NCBI RefSeq assembly: GCF_001548095.1
Contig: NZ_AP014815.1
Location: 1,611,656 to 1,675,655, forward strand
DNA from: Geminocystis sp. NIES-3708
GTDB lineage: Bacteria; Cyanobacteriota; Cyanobacteriia; Cyanobacteriales; Cyanobacteriaceae
Direction: 5' to 3'
Length of the DNA: 64,000 nucleotides
Below the pieces are notes generated by a model that was given only the letters and a program-made list of their open reading frames with translations, ran no database searches and was not told where the DNA came from. Positions 35,821-45,078 of this stretch are shown here, piece after piece (the stretch's first letter is position 1; each line of letters begins with the position of its first letter). Made by a program: the position numbers and the translations under genes.

Positions 35821-37788
35821 GTGAATTTATTTAATTTTTTCAATCCACTGATTACCGTTATTAGTTTTTATTGCTTTATTGTTTTAATTGGTTTTTATTT
35901 ACTCAAACGAGAAATAAATCTTCGTCGTGAAGCTGAATTTATCTTGAAGCAAAAAGCTAAACGAGAAAGATTGATACATCAAATTACTCATCAAATCCGT
36001 CTTTCCTTAAATATTGAAGAAGTTTTAAATACCACTGTTACTGAAGTCAGAAGTTTTCTACAAACTGATCGAGTTATAATTTTTCGCTTATGGGATAATG
36101 GTACAGGTAGTGCTATTACTGAAAATGTACGCTCTCCTTACCCTCAAATTTTGGGTAAAACTTTCCCTGAAGAAGTGTTTCCTCAAGAATATCATCAGGC
36201 TTATATTGAGGGTAAAACCCGTGCTATTAATGACATTGAACAAACCGATGTCGAAGATTGCTTGGCAGAATTTGTGAAACAATTTGGAGTGAAGGCAAAG
36301 TTAGTTGTACCGATTATTCAAGATATTAGAAATCGCAATTTAGAAAATCAAGATGAATCCAGAGTTAATTCTACTCCTATTTTGTCCATTGATTCTACTC
36401 CTTGTTCCTATCTCTGGGGTTTATTAATCGCTCATCAATGTAGTCAACCACGAATATGGGAAGATGAAGAAATCGAATTAATGAAGCAACTGGCAACTCA
36501 AGTGGCGATCGCCATTCAACAATCAGAACTTCATACACAATTACAACAACTAAATACAGAATTAGAAGAAAGAGTACAACAACGTACAGAAGAATTAGCA
36601 TTAACCAATGAATCATTAAAAGCAGAAATTATCGAACGAGAAAAAACCGAAGCCGCTTTGCGTCATACTAACCACACTTTAGAATCCTTAATAAAAGCTT
36701 TACGTCATAGTGAAGAGCGTTTTCGTCAAGTAGTAGAAAATGCACTAGATATTATTACGATCATAGATCAAAACGGTACAATTCACTATCAAAGTCCATC
36801 GGTAGAAAAAGTTTTAGGTTATACTTTCGCCGAATTTATTCAAGAAAACTTTTTTAGCTATATTCATCCTGATGAAATTGCCAATATTCGCTCTAGTATT
36901 GCAGATGCTTTAGAAGATAATCCTATTGTGCGCCCCATTGAATTTCGATGCAGAAATAAACAAAGGGAGTGGCATCATCTGGAAGCTATCACCCAAAAAT
37001 TTATTGACTATGTGCCTGAAACTAGAATTGTCATTACTTCTCGTGATATTTCCGAAAGAAAACGACTAAAAGAAGTACATAAAGCATTAGAGCGAGAAAA
37101 AGAGTTAAATATTGTCAAAACCCGTTTTTTTTCCATGGCATCCCATGAATTTCGTACTCCTTTAAGCACAGTATTAGCTGCCGCCCAAGTATTAGAAAAT
37201 GCAACAACCCATTCCCATAATCCGCAAAAACAATTAAGAAATTTACATCGAATCCAAAACGCCGTTAAAAATATGGTGCAACTTTTAGATGACATTTTAA
37301 CTATTAATCGTGCGGAAACTGGCAATTTAGAATTTAATCCTCAACCATTGGCACTAGAGAATTTTTGTCGTCAATTTATGGAAGAAATAAAACTGAGTAC
37401 TAACACTCAACATCACCTTAAATTTATCTGTCAGGGAAAAAGAATTGATGTTTGTTTAGACGAAAAATTATTAAGATCAATTTTAGCCAATCTACTATCC
37501 AATGCCATTAAATATTCTCCTCAAAATAGCTCTATTTATTTATATTTAATATTTCATTCAGATAAAATTCAAATAAAAGTAAGAGATAAAGGTGTAGGTA
37601 TTTCTCCAGAAGATATGAGGGAAATTTTTGAGCCTTTTTATCGAGGACAAAATGTGCGTCATCTCACTGGTACTGGTTTAGGATTAGTAGTAGTGAAAAA
37701 GTGTGTAGATTTGCATAGTGGTAGTATTACCATTAGAAGTCAAATGAATAAAGGCACAACCGTTAAGATTATATTGCCTTATAATTAA
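35821..37788 (+). CDS. ccaS: Green/red-light sensing histidine kinase CcaS
   Basis: A 655-residue cyanobacteriochrome kinase starting with GTG. In order: one membrane helix (about 10-30, VISFYCFIVLIGFYLL), a GAF domain (about 50-235) with chromophore Cys147 in EDCLAEFVKQFGVKAKLVVP, a coiled coil, one PAS domain (about 298-415), HisKA with His442 (FSMASHEFRTPLS) and HATPase with LLSNAIKYS, DKGVGIS and GTGLGL. It matches Synechocystis CcaS throughout but has one PAS where that protein has two. The GAF has an insertion at about residues 178-196. It phosphorylates CcaR according to light colour. Confidence 0.95.
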   Translation: MNLFNFFNPLITVISFYCFIVLIGFYLLKREINLRREAEFILKQKAKRERLIHQITHQIRLSLNIEEVLNTTVTEVRSFLQTDRVIIFRLWDNGTGSAITENVRSPYPQILGKTFPEEVFPQEYHQAYIEGKTRAINDIEQTDVEDCLAEFVKQFGVKAKLVVPIIQDIRNRNLENQDESRVNSTPILSIDSTPCSYLWGLLIAHQCSQPRIWEDEEIELMKQLATQVAIAIQQSELHTQLQQLNTELEERVQQRTEELALTNESLKAEIIEREKTEAALRHTNHTLESLIKALRHSEERFRQVVENALDIITIIDQNGTIHYQSPSVEKVLGYTFAEFIQENFFSYIHPDEIANIRSSIADALEDNPIVRPIEFRCRNKQREWHHLEAITQKFIDYVPETRIVITSRDISERKRLKEVHKALEREKELNIVKTRFFSMASHEFRTPLSTVLAAAQVLENATTHSHNPQKQLRNLHRIQNAVKNMVQLLDDILTINRAETGNLEFNPQPLALENFCRQFMEEIKLSTNTQHHLKFICQGKRIDVCLDEKLLRSILANLLSNAIKYSPQNSSIYLYLIFHSDKIQIKVRDKGVGISPEDMREIFEPFYRGQNVRHLTGTGLGLVVVKKCVDLHSGSITIRSQMNKGTTVKIILPYN

Positions 37789-37836
37789 TTTTCGTAATTA
37801 CTAATGAGTAACAAAAAAGATGCCTGTGCCACATAA

Positions 37837-38736
37837 TTATTCAACATCTAAATTTCTTTGAATTTGAGAAATCGCCAGTTTAAAAATGGGTTTTATTTCT
37901 GCCTCTAATTCTTGATTTAAGGCATTTTCTAACGGTAGTAAAGCATTTTCTCCCCCTATTTTCATTAATGCTAATGCAACGGCTTTGCGCACTTGGGCAT
38001 CAGAATCTTGTAAAGAAGCAATTAAATTTGAAACCACAGAGGGTTGATTTACCTTACTTAAAATCGCCGCCGCCTCGCAACGTATAATTGGTTCAGAATC
38101 TTGTAAAGAATCCACTAAAATTTTTAAGGCTTGTTCATCCTGTTGCTCTTGCACTAAACTACCTAAAGCACTAATCACAGCACAACGAACATCTAACGAT
38201 TCAGAATTGATTGCTTGATATAAATATTCCGATGCTTGTGAGCCAATAAAAGCTAAAGCCCAACTAGCATGACCTTTAATTGTTTCATTTTGATCGGAAT
38301 CAGCTATGATTTTAAGTAGTTCGGGTACTGAGGCTTCCCCCGTACGAGCTAAAGCACCAATACAAGAACCTTGTACCACAGTATCCTCATCATGTAATAA
38401 AGCATAAACTAAGTTAGGTACAGCGCTAGGGTCAGCAATTAATGTTAAAGTTTTAGCACTAGCTCTACGAATTACTGGATTGGGATGGTTAGCTAAGGCT
38501 TCTAATAAAAATGGTACGGCAGGTTTACCGATGATTCCCAGTCTTTCAGCAAACTTTAAACGAGTCATTCCTCGTTTATCACCCATACTTTCAACCATAC
38601 TTGCGATCGTCTCATGATCATCGGTGTCAAAATTATGCCTAAACAATTTTTCCTCAACTTTTTGTAATAACTCATCAGTTTCAGTTTCGGTTAATTGAAT
38701 AGAATTAGCAGTATATTTAATTGTTGTATTCGTCAT
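37837..38736 (-). CDS. cpeF: Phycoerythrin beta-subunit lyase CpeF (MpeV-like)
   Basis: A 299-residue HEAT-repeat protein of the E/F lyase clan. The length and the N-terminal pattern (TETETDELLQKVEEKLF; DDHETIASMVESMGDKRG) match CpeF, the lyase that attaches the doubly linked phycoerythrobilin at CpeB Cys48/59 (Cys50/61 here). Five or more HEAT units follow (for example LANHPNPVIRRASAKTLT). It is convergent with ccaS, and its downstream end lies 48 bases from that stop. The upstream pentapeptide gene is on the same strand. Confidence 0.82.
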   Translation of the reverse strand: MTNTTIKYTANSIQLTETETDELLQKVEEKLFRHNFDTDDHETIASMVESMGDKRGMTRLKFAERLGIIGKPAVPFLLEALANHPNPVIRRASAKTLTLIADPSAVPNLVYALLHDEDTVVQGSCIGALARTGEASVPELLKIIADSDQNETIKGHASWALAFIGSQASEYLYQAINSESLDVRCAVISALGSLVQEQQDEQALKILVDSLQDSEPIIRCEAAAILSKVNQPSVVSNLIASLQDSDAQVRKAVALALMKIGGENALLPLENALNQELEAEIKPIFKLAISQIQRNLDVE

Positions 38737-38891
38737 TGTTAAGAGCTTATTGATTAAAGATAAATAGGTTTTGTAAAATAAATGCCATTACTAATTGAAG
38801 AGATGAAAATAAAAAAATTAAGGATAAAAAACTTGATTCTTTCTTTGCACCTTTGCGAGAGACTCATTAATCCCTTTATTGGGCAATATTA

Positions 38892-39698
38892 TTAATTAAT
38901 TGCCTGAAGACTAACTTGAGTATTGCTACGGGTAAAGGCATTCCATGTACCTAATTCTTGGGCAGGAAAACTACAAAGCATCGCTCTAGTATTATCATCT
39001 AATCCTTGGGCGTAAGTAAAATCAGCCCCAGCAATACTCTCTAACCTGTCTAAATTAGCACCTTTTAAGTTAGTTGCTCGTAAATCAGCACCTTCTAACT
39101 GAGCACCTACTAACAAGGCATTTTGTAAATTAGCCCCCGTCAAATAAGCATACTTAAGATTAGCACCACTTAAAGCCGCTCCTTCTAAATTTGCTTCGGT
39201 AAAATCTGCACCACTGAGATAAGCACCTCGTAAATTAACCCCTTGTAAATCTAAACCTCTCAGATTCGCTGTATTAAGAAAAATACCTGTTAGATTCGCA
39301 TAAGGGCCTACTGCTCCACATTTGCGATAATCATAGTTATCTGGCCATTTTGTCTGACTATCATAACAGGCAAGATCTAATTTTGCTCCCCCTAAATTAC
39401 TATTACTCAAATTACAACTTTGTAATTGTGATCTATGTAATAAAGCATTTTGTAAATTAGTGAAACTAAGATCAGCATTTTGTAAACAAGCACCCCTCAA
39501 ATCTGCATTTTGGGCATTAATATGACTAAGATTAGCCTCGCTAAAATCAACCCCAATAAGGTTTGCACCTTGAAGATTTGCACCCGATAAATCTAATTGT
39601 GACAAATCCATATTTTGTAGATTCGCCCCTGCTAAATTTTTATCCTGTTGCATAATCGCAAGAATTTCTGATTTTGAATGACTTTGAGATAATGACAT
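38892..39698 (-). CDS. Pentapeptide-repeat protein within the phycoerythrin island
   Basis: A 268-residue protein, mostly A(N/D)LXX repeats (LQGANLIGVDFSEANLSHIN), with a break around residues 105-130 containing CYDSQTKWPDNYDYRKCGAV, and a non-repeat C-terminal tail (YAQGLDDNTRAMLCSFPAQE). The fold is a quadrilateral beta-helix. The function is unknown; location suggests a link to bilin or phycobilisome assembly. It is co-directional with cpeF, 155 bases away. Confidence 0.8.
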   Translation of the reverse strand: MSLSQSHSKSEILAIMQQDKNLAGANLQNMDLSQLDLSGANLQGANLIGVDFSEANLSHINAQNADLRGACLQNADLSFTNLQNALLHRSQLQSCNLSNSNLGGAKLDLACYDSQTKWPDNYDYRKCGAVGPYANLTGIFLNTANLRGLDLQGVNLRGAYLSGADFTEANLEGAALSGANLKYAYLTGANLQNALLVGAQLEGADLRATNLKGANLDRLESIAGADFTYAQGLDDNTRAMLCSFPAQELGTWNAFTRSNTQVSLQAIN

Positions 39699-39931
39699 AG
39701 ATATTAAATCAATTAATAAATAATAAAAAGATCAAATAATAATTTATGTATATTTATTTTTTTGTTAAAAATTTTCACATTTTGAGGTAAATACCTTAAC
39801 TTATAATATGGTTAAATGAGTGACTAAAATAACTAAAATTAATTTTCTTAATATACCTTGAGAAAAATTAATCAAAACAGCTTGACATTTTAATAATCAT
39901 ACACATTAAACCATAATAAGAATAAGATATT

Positions 39932-40504
39932 ATGCCATTAAAAGCACCGATGACAATGATGGATTTTTTCAATAAAAGTGAAGGTACTTGGTATTCTCAA
40001 AGAACAGTACATCATTTTGATACTACAGTTGAACAATCTGGAAATTCTAATATTATTATTGAAGTATTAGACAGAAATGATAATCGGATTCAAAAAGTAT
40101 GTGAAGAGCAAAATATTGATCCCCAATTAACTGTTGGTGGAGCAAGTTTTCTGTGGCAGGATAATTTAGATAATCCGAATCCGAATCCGAATTGGGCGGC
40201 AATTCTAGTAGATATTCCCAATTCTGACAATAAAAGTAGTGGTAGATTTTTGCGTAATAAAGGTTATGTTGAGGGGATTCCTGTTGTTTGTAATTATAAT
40301 TTCGCCCCCGATGGAGTATTAACTATTATCACTGAATATGAAAAAAATCAGGGCATGGAGAGATGTTGGTTTATTACCGACGATTTTCGAGTAAGAATTA
40401 GTACTGTAAAAATGATGAATGGAGTCAATTTAATGACATATTCTTCTGAACGTCGTTGTATTCCTAATGAAATATTAGAGAAAATGAGTCAGAAATATAC
40501 TTAA
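39932..40504 (+). CDS. CpcS/CpeS-clan phycobiliprotein lyase (CpcV/CpeU subgroup?)
   Basis: A 190-residue lipocalin-fold lyase: MMDFFNKSEGTWYSQRTVHH, CEEQNIDPQLTVGGASFLWQ, GRFLRNKGYVEGIPV and MERCWFITDDFRVRISTVKM. It belongs to the S/U lyase clan, which attaches bilins to the Cys82-equivalent and similar sites. It differs from CpeS at 41445 by the GTWYSQRTVHHF start and C-terminal CIPNEILEKMSQ, so it is not a simple duplicate. The subgroup is uncertain. A TTGACA at 39882-39887 could be a -35 element. Confidence 0.78.
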   Translation: MPLKAPMTMMDFFNKSEGTWYSQRTVHHFDTTVEQSGNSNIIIEVLDRNDNRIQKVCEEQNIDPQLTVGGASFLWQDNLDNPNPNPNWAAILVDIPNSDNKSSGRFLRNKGYVEGIPVVCNYNFAPDGVLTIITEYEKNQGMERCWFITDDFRVRISTVKMMNGVNLMTYSSERRCIPNEILEKMSQKYT

Positions 40505-40741
40505 TTATTCTTGTTGCTGAATTAATTTATGATTTGTCTCGCTTCGATGCGCAAAGGTAAGATGTACGAAATATTCTTAGAATTGTTATTTTATTTTTTC
40601 ATCTCATGCTTTAAATCAGCATTGGCTGGGGTTTATGGAAATAAAGACTGGAATCTCATCAATAAATTCGGTGTTAAAAGAATGTAATAGTAAAAATAGC
40701 TTAATTATTTTTTAATGTACTTTACTATATTTTATTGACAA

Positions 40742-41335
40742 CTAAAAAGGCAATTCATCAGCAAAATTTTGTATTTTTTCAAAGCGTAAAGGACCTTCTG
40801 TTGAACCCCAAACTTGCTGATTTGTATTAATATCCATTCCTCTATCTAAACTAACGAAAGTTTCCTCTGTTAATTCTACTTCACTGATTAAATAAGTTAA
40901 TTTATCTTTTTTTGGAATCAGACATTTATTTCCTTCTACTCTACCGAAAAAAGTATCATTTTTTTTACTAAAAATCATCGAGCAATTATAACGTCTTTCG
41001 ATAGCTTTTGGTTTAATAGTCTGTAAAATTGAGCGATTATGCCCTGAACCAGCATAAAGCATAGCATCATTTAAACTATAATTTTCTACATAAATTTTAT
41101 CGTCTTGTTGCACAAATTTATGCACTCCTTGACGATAGGGAGTCCACATATTATAGTCATAAACTTGCTCAGAATAAAAACCAATTCCGTCAAAAAAATT
41201 CTCAGGTAATGGGCGAAAAAATACATGAATGTGGGCAAATAATTTAGGATCAGCAAAACATTGTTTTTTATTACTAAATTCTCCAGCTATCCACCGAGCC
41301 AATGTTATTAGTAAATCAGAATTATTATTAATCAT
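40742..41335 (-). CDS. cpeT: Phycobiliprotein lyase CpeT
   Basis: A 197-residue CpcT/CpeT-clan lyase, with LITLARWIAGEFSNKKQCF, IHVFFRPLPENFFDGIGFY, SEQVYDYNMWTPYRQGVHKF and ending LRFEKIQNFADELPF. CpeT attaches phycoerythrobilin to CpeB Cys165 (Cys167 here). It is the last gene of cpeC-cpeS-cpeT on the minus strand. Confidence 0.9.
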   Translation of the reverse strand: MINNNSDLLITLARWIAGEFSNKKQCFADPKLFAHIHVFFRPLPENFFDGIGFYSEQVYDYNMWTPYRQGVHKFVQQDDKIYVENYSLNDAMLYAGSGHNRSILQTIKPKAIERRYNCSMIFSKKNDTFFGRVEGNKCLIPKKDKLTYLISEVELTEETFVSLDRGMDINTNQQVWGSTEGPLRFEKIQNFADELPF

Positions 41336-41444
41336 TTAGTAAATAAAATTGTAAAATTTGGCACTTTGCTCCATGAGCACTTTTGCAAGAGATAAACTAT
41401 ACATTAATTCACCAACTTCAAATAATTTAATGATAATTTCATTG

Positions 41445-41981
41445 TTAATTATCCACTGCTTTAGAGCGAATTTCAGAAGAAAAAGAAGCAGTAACAACTC
41501 CTTTACCATCAGCCGTTTTAATCATTGATACACGAAACCGCAGATTAGGATTGACAAACCAAATTTTTTCTTCTGCACTGGCACGATCATAATTAGTGGT
41601 TAAGATAAATGTACCGTCTTCTTGAATTTCATATAGGGCAATAGCTGCCATTGTCTCTGCATAACCTCGATCTCGCAATAATTGTCCTTTATTGGAGTTG
41701 TTTGCGTCTGGAATAGGTACTAATACTGTTGTACCTTTTAATTCTTCTTTCTCATCCCAATCTGATTCTCCTTCCCAACTCATTTTAAAGGGATTTGTGG
41801 CTAATGCTATATCTATATTATTTTCTTGACATAAACTAATTACTAGAGGATCATCAACTGTTAAGGAAATAATCTCAATTTCTGATCGCACTTCTTCTAA
41901 ATGACTAAAAGCAAGATGATGTACACTGCGAAGCGATCGCCAGTTACCCAAGGATTGTTGAACAAATTTTGATATGGTCAT
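41445..41981 (-). CDS. cpeS: Phycobiliprotein lyase CpeS
   Basis: A 178-residue S/U-clan lyase: SKFVQQSLGNWRSLRSVHHL, NPFKMSWEGESDWDEKEELK, GQLLRDRGYAET and AEEKIWFVNPNLRFRVSMIK. CpeS attaches phycoerythrobilin to CpeB Cys80 (Cys82 here). It lies between cpeC (94-bp gap) and cpeT (109-bp gap), as in other cpeC...ST clusters. Confidence 0.93.
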   Translation of the reverse strand: MTISKFVQQSLGNWRSLRSVHHLAFSHLEEVRSEIEIISLTVDDPLVISLCQENNIDIALATNPFKMSWEGESDWDEKEELKGTTVLVPIPDANNSNKGQLLRDRGYAETMAAIALYEIQEDGTFILTTNYDRASAEEKIWFVNPNLRFRVSMIKTADGKGVVTASFSSEIRSKAVDN

Positions 41982-42075
41982 TAACGAATATATATAAAAA
42001 ACATTTAAGTGTTATACTTATGGCAAAAGTTCTCGGTAAAAACGTTATTGAAAACGCTTCGACCGAGGATTGTTC

Positions 42076-42957
42076 TTATACGGGGGTAATACTAGCAATA
42101 GTTCCACCTTGTCGGTGAATTTTTTGATAGGTTGCTGAGAGCCGATTAAAAGGAACTAAGTAAACTTGATTACTCCGACGGAATGCCGAGACACGATTAA
42201 CACCTTTACCCTTAGGTGAACCGTAACCAGTAACCTCGATGCGGAATACTTTGCCTTCATCTCCTGTGCCAAAACTGCCTTGAGAACGTGAACCGATGGT
42301 ACGATCTTGGAATGACCAGCCATCACCAGCAGAACCACCAGAAGGGGGAATTACAGCTAAAGGAGTACCTTGAATCACATATTGATTAAGTACAGGACTT
42401 TTACCCGATAAACTTCCTTTAAAGTCACTACTAGAAGCACCACGAAGCATAGCAAACATATGAGTAAACTCTACCATTGTGCGGTTAGGTTCAGTTTTAT
42501 AACCACGATAGTAAGGTACGATGTTTTCTCCATAAGCATTTTGATACTCGTCACTATCAAGATAAGAATCAATTTCTGCTTCAAAACCTTCTGTGTCAAG
42601 AATCGTGCTATGAGCTCTGGTTTCTTCCAATCCTTCGGGAGTGCGCCCTAAGAAATGTTTAAAATTAAGTTCAATAAAACGATAACGAGGGCAAGTGTCG
42701 AAAAACCGAGAACTATAAGCAGAACTTTTACCTAAAGCACGGATAAATTCTCTGACGCTTAATTCCCCTCTTTTAAATTGAGATTCAGGTACAATAGCAC
42801 GTTCACTTTCCATAATGTAAGCGTTACCAAAAACCTGACGATACACAGCACGAATAATTGTTTCTAAATCTTCAGTGCTACTATTGGGCAGTCTTTCAAT
42901 AGGTGCTGTTTCTTCAAACAAACTTACTCCTAGTTGAGATGCAGGTCCAAAAACCAT
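42076..42957 (-). CDS. cpeC: Phycoerythrin-associated rod linker CpeC
   Basis: A 293-residue linker starting MVFGPASQLGVSLFEETAPI, as CpeC does. The PBS_linker_poly domain (about 27-165) has IIRAVYRQVFGNAYIMESER, YRFIELNFKHFLGRTPEG and DSDEYQNAYGENIVPYYRGY; the CpcD domain (about 235-293) has KVFRIEVTGYGSPKGK and RRSNQVYLVPFNRL. It heads a cpeC-cpeS-cpeT operon. The upstream 499-bp region is shared with divergent pebA, and carries the linker leader box at 42995-43024. Confidence 0.95.
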   Translation of the reverse strand: MVFGPASQLGVSLFEETAPIERLPNSSTEDLETIIRAVYRQVFGNAYIMESERAIVPESQFKRGELSVREFIRALGKSSAYSSRFFDTCPRYRFIELNFKHFLGRTPEGLEETRAHSTILDTEGFEAEIDSYLDSDEYQNAYGENIVPYYRGYKTEPNRTMVEFTHMFAMLRGASSSDFKGSLSGKSPVLNQYVIQGTPLAVIPPSGGSAGDGWSFQDRTIGSRSQGSFGTGDEGKVFRIEVTGYGSPKGKGVNRVSAFRRSNQVYLVPFNRLSATYQKIHRQGGTIASITPV

Positions 42958-43456
42958 TTGCGATATTCCTCTCTATAATCTGAGATATTTTCTATTTTTT
43001 TTTACAAAACTTAACAAGTAAATCTATTAGGGAATATAGAAAAAGTAAATTTTTTCTAAAATTTTTTTAATTTTTCCTCAATTTTATTGAAGTATTTCTA
43101 ATTATTTTTACTTGCAGTATGATGATTTTAACAAAAAACCATTATCGGCTCATGTCAGAAAAGTCAAAGATTCTGAGAAAATAAAAACTATAAAACCTAA
43201 TCAAAATAAGGTTAATAATAAGTTTAGATTTATCTAAAAACGATCTTTGATAATTACTTAAGCCTTCGGTTTATAAAATATTTAACAGCAATTTCTCGCT
43301 AATCTTTATTAATATTTGTAACAAATATTTTTTTAATATAAACGGTAATTTTATTAAGTAATATTACTTTCTTTCATAAATTGGCTGATGTGAATCACAA
43401 AATTCTTAAACTAGATCAAAGGCATAACTAAGCATCTTTATAAGATAAAAAATTAT
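42958..43456. other. Divergent region between cpeC and pebA
   Basis: It holds both promoters. It contains the linker leader box (42995-43024); no CcaR G-box was seen, so light control here would be indirect, through CpeR. No ORF. Confidence 0.5.
42995..43024 (-). promoter_or_regulatory. Leader box shared by two phycoerythrin linker genes, copy 2
   Basis: On the minus strand GATTTACTTGTTAAG followed by TTTTGTAAAAAAA. It matches 25913-25940 with one gap, at nearly the same distance from the start codon. Confidence 0.4.
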
Positions 43457-44179
43457 ATGTATCAAGCTTTTCAGAATTTTTTAGAACAAGAACTTCATCA
43501 CAACTTTGAACTGCAACCTCGTTCTATTCCTGATGGATTAGCCGAAAAAGTTAGTGAGCGTGGTAAAAATCCAGCAACCATTAGAAGTTGGTGTTATCAG
43601 TGTTCAGAATTACGAAAGATTCGCTATACCTATATAGATGCTGGAGAATCGGCACAAATTTTTAATAGTGTTATTTATCCTGACCATCATTATGATTTAC
43701 CATTATTAGGAGTTGATTTTCTGACTTTTGGAGAGAAAAAAAATTTAGTGGTGTTAGATTTTCAGCCATTATTTCAAGATGAGGCTTACTTACAAAAGTA
43801 TATAGATCCTATCACTGAAATTAGAGAAAAATATTCTGATTTAGCTCAAAATTTAGGGATGAAGTTTTATGATGCTAATCGTTTCTTTTCTAAAAATCTG
43901 TTATTTGCTAAAACTGATCCTGACTCTATCCACAATCGACTTTTTCCTGCTTATCAAGAATATTTGCGTTTATATTGGCAAATGGTAAAAGAAGCAAAAC
44001 CCTTATCAAATAAATCGGAAATTGCCAAGGTTATAGATGCACAAAAAGAATATGATCGCTATAGTGCAGAAAGAGATCCAGCCCATGGTTTATTTAGTAG
44101 TTATTTTGGTCATCCATGGGCAAATCGTTTTCTCCATGAATTTCTTTTTGAAGATGCTTTATCTTTAGCGGTAGTTTAA
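43457..44179 (+). CDS. pebA: 15,16-dihydrobiliverdin:ferredoxin oxidoreductase PebA
   Basis: A 240-residue ferredoxin-dependent bilin reductase. PebA reduces biliverdin IXa to 15,16-dihydrobiliverdin in the cytoplasm. The family pattern is clear: QNFLEQELHHNFELQPRSIP, LRKIRYTYIDAGESAQIFN (catalytic Asp region), NLVVLDFQPLFQDEAYLQK and ERDPAHGLFSSYFGHPWANR. pebB follows 21 bases later. Together they supply phycoerythrobilin. Confidence 0.96.
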   Translation: MYQAFQNFLEQELHHNFELQPRSIPDGLAEKVSERGKNPATIRSWCYQCSELRKIRYTYIDAGESAQIFNSVIYPDHHYDLPLLGVDFLTFGEKKNLVVLDFQPLFQDEAYLQKYIDPITEIREKYSDLAQNLGMKFYDANRFFSKNLLFAKTDPDSIHNRLFPAYQEYLRLYWQMVKEAKPLSNKSEIAKVIDAQKEYDRYSAERDPAHGLFSSYFGHPWANRFLHEFLFEDALSLAVV

Positions 44180-44200
44180 CAATAAATATAAAATTGTTTT

Positions 44201-44947
44201 ATGTCTCTTTATCAACCTTTTTTAGACTATGCCATCGCACTATTAAAAGAGCGGTTAGAAATAACAGATTATCCTATACCTGAAGGTTTTGCACAAAATA
44301 AAACCATTACGGGGAAAGGAAATAAAACTCAAGAAGTCATTACTACCAGTTATGGTTATCAATCTTCAAAATTAAGACAGATTAGAGCCGCTCATGTGGA
44401 AGGAGGAAATTCTCTACAAGTATTGAATTTTGTCATTTTTCCCCACTTAAATTATGATTTACCTTTTTTTGGAGCTGATTTAGTCACCTTACCGGGGGGG
44501 CATTTAATTGCCCTTGATATGCAACCGTTATTCCATGATAGTGATTATCAAGCAACTTATTTTAAGCCTATCGCATCTATTTTTAATAAATATAAAGATC
44601 AATTAGCATGGGGGGGAGATTTTCCTGAGGAAGCTAAAGAATTTTTTTCTCCCGCCTTTTTATGGACTCGTCCTCAAAAAACAGAAATTATAGAAACAAT
44701 AGTATTTGATGCCTTTAAAGAATATCTCGAAGCCTATATCAATTTTGTACAACAAGCACCAGAAATAACAGATCAAAATAAATTACAACAAATTTTAGAG
44801 TCTCAAAAAAAATATATTAACTATCGTGGGGAAAAAGATCCAGCCAGAGGAATGTTTACTCGATTATATGGTGCAGAATGGACAGAAGAATATATTCATG
44901 GTTTTTTATTTGATTTAAACCGTAAATTAGGAGAAAATACTCCATAA
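44201..44947 (+). CDS. pebB: Phycoerythrobilin:ferredoxin oxidoreductase PebB
   Basis: A 248-residue bilin reductase that converts 15,16-dihydrobiliverdin to phycoerythrobilin. Signature segments are [40 protein letters not shown] and [20 protein letters not shown]. It works in tandem with PebA, and the tight spacing implies a pebAB operon. Confidence 0.96.
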   Translation: MSLYQPFLDYAIALLKERLEITDYPIPEGFAQNKTITGKGNKTQEVITTSYGYQSSKLRQIRAAHVEGGNSLQVLNFVIFPHLNYDLPFFGADLVTLPGGHLIALDMQPLFHDSDYQATYFKPIASIFNKYKDQLAWGGDFPEEAKEFFSPAFLWTRPQKTEIIETIVFDAFKEYLEAYINFVQQAPEITDQNKLQQILESQKKYINYRGEKDPARGMFTRLYGAEWTEEYIHGFLFDLNRKLGENTP

Positions 44948-45078
44948 CAATAAGTAATGATAAGGTTTCACTATTTCAAGGCTCTTTTAAAATCAGAAAA
45001 TGATGATTTAAAATAGAATAAAGTCGAAAGTGATAAAGTAATATATAGATAGAAGTAGAATAAAAGGTTGAAATTATT

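Noticed and set aside
36088-37325. Antisense open frames within ccaS
   Set aside because: Shadow frames of a strongly conserved kinase; no motif on the minus strand.
39882-39910. TTGACA promoter before the CpcS-like gene
   Set aside because: TTGACA is present, but no convincing -10 lies 16-18 bases downstream, so it is mentioned only as a possibility.
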